From Thioalkalivibrio nitratireducens (GTDB lineage Bacteria > Pseudomonadota > Gammaproteobacteria > Ectothiorhodospirales > Ectothiorhodospiraceae), in contig JAABSN010000084.1 in NCBI GenBank assembly GCA_011390385.1, positions 1-13,746 of the forward strand: a stretch of DNA of 13,746 nucleotides. Direction: 5' to 3'. The notes beneath the pieces were generated by a model. It saw only the letters and a list, made by a program, of their open reading frames with translations. It did no database searches and was not told the origin of the DNA. Positions 13,088-13,746 of this stretch are shown one piece after another. A program made the translations under genes and the position numbers. The stretch's first letter is position 1; each line of letters starts with the position of its first letter.

Positions 13088-13746
13088 ATGAATTTGTTGA
13101 TCACTGGTTGCGGCGGATTCATCGGCAGCCACCTGTTGGAACGCCTGTTACCCGACGCGCGGCACAGCATCGTCGGCTGGGACCACGATACGACGCGGAT
13201 CGAACACCTGCTGGGACATGAGCGCCTGACCTATCGGGGCCGCGATCTCTTTGCGGTGGACAGTGACGCGATCCTGGAAGCCGACGTGGCAACGGCCGAC
13301 GTGGTGATTCATCTGGCGGCGATCTGCAATCCTTCGCAATACAACACCAGGCCGCTGGGTGTGATCCGCTCCAACTTTCTGGACGCCATGCAGGTGGTCG
13401 ACCTCTGCACCACGCACAACACGTGGCTGATTCATGTTTCCACCAGCGAGGTTTACGGGCGAACCCTGTCGAGCTATGTCGGGGACGACGACTATCGCAA
13501 TCCGGCCCTGTTCGAGATGCACGAGGACACCACACCCCTCGTTCTGGGACCGGTACACAACCAGCGCTGGTCCTACGCCTGCGCCAAACAGCTGTCCGAG
13601 CGCTACATCTACGGTTGCCACTTCGAGCACGGTCTGCCATTCAGTGTCATTCGGCCGTTCAACTTTTTTGGTCCGAAGATGGATTTCCTGCCCGGTATCG
13701 AGGGCGAGGGGATTCCTCGCGTGCTGGCGTGTTTCCTCTCGGCATT
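13088..13746 (+). CDS. Extended SDR, ArnA-like UDP-glucuronate decarboxylase/NAD-dependent epimerase family (runs off the right edge)
   Basis: The first 219 residues of an NAD(P)-binding extended short-chain dehydrogenase. Seen: the Rossmann loop GCGGFIGSH (7-15); HLAAICNPSQY (75-85); STSEVYG (118-124), with T119, S120 and E121 matching the catalytic Thr-Ser-Glu set of the ArnA decarboxylase domain; GPVHNQRWSYACAKQ (154-168) with the Y163-x3-K167 pair, closely parallel to GPVNKPRWIYSVSKQ of E. coli ArnA; and RPFNFFGPKMD (189-199). Known for ArnA: oxidation and decarboxylation of UDP-glucuronate to the 4-keto-pentose used for aminoarabinose. Here the domain starts at its own ATG with no formyltransferase in front, so the pathway may be aminoarabinose, xylose or another nucleotide sugar. 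AGGAG lies ten bases before the ATG. The C-terminal part is outside the window. Confidence 0.88.
   Translation, partial: MNLLITGCGGFIGSHLLERLLPDARHSIVGWDHDTTRIEHLLGHERLTYRGRDLFAVDSDAILEADVATADVVIHLAAICNPSQYNTRPLGVIRSNFLDAMQVVDLCTTHNTWLIHVSTSEVYGRTLSSYVGDDDYRNPALFEMHEDTTPLVLGPVHNQRWSYACAKQLSERYIYGCHFEHGLPFSVIRPFNFFGPKMDFLPGIEGEGIPRVLACFLSA

Overview
The window reads as a high-GC gammaproteobacterial chromosome. The protein sequences and the priA-argS-SPOR gene order suggest the Chromatiales/Ectothiorhodospiraceae or a nearby lineage; this is inference, because no marker gene fixes the genus. Almost everything is core metabolism or information processing. The gaps between genes carry repeats and unusual structure.

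Left part (1-5219), all on the minus strand: priA (replication restart helicase), a REP-type doublet, argS (arginyl-tRNA synthetase), a small membrane-anchored SPOR-domain protein, and the N-terminal third of an HrpA-type RNA helicase that runs off the left edge. argS, SPOR and hrpA are packed tightly (9-bp gap, then a 1-bp overlap) and look like one transcript.

Middle part (5220-9023): upstream of priA lie DnaA-box-like sites on both sides of a 65-bp segment that is 83% A+T, an arrangement like a replication origin or a DnaA-controlled promoter. Next comes the three-gene pyridine nucleotide transhydrogenase operon pntAA-pntAB-pntB on the minus strand, with 4-bp and 1-bp overlaps and a 12-bp perfect hairpin just before the pntAA ribosome binding site. 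A short dispersed repeat of about 100-110 bp with long imperfect inverted arms occurs three times in the same orientation (5607, 8741, 9743). Copies A and B bracket the pnt operon, and copies B and C bracket a solitary HNH nuclease gene.

Right part (9024-13746), all on the plus strand: the HNH nuclease; hemH (ferrochelatase, last step of protoheme synthesis) followed 35 bp later by a CinA/MoaB-type molybdopterin-binding-domain protein; a 2-oxoglutarate/Fe(II) oxygenase; an unrecognised 59-residue small protein with a good Shine-Dalgarno sequence; and the start of an extended SDR resembling the ArnA UDP-glucuronate decarboxylase domain, cut by the right edge. The last gene may open a nucleotide-sugar or surface-polysaccharide cluster outside the window.

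No tRNA, rRNA, CRISPR array, transposase or prophage gene was seen. The least explained elements are the DnaA-box/A+T-rich region, the MITE-like repeat family and the small ORF before the SDR gene.
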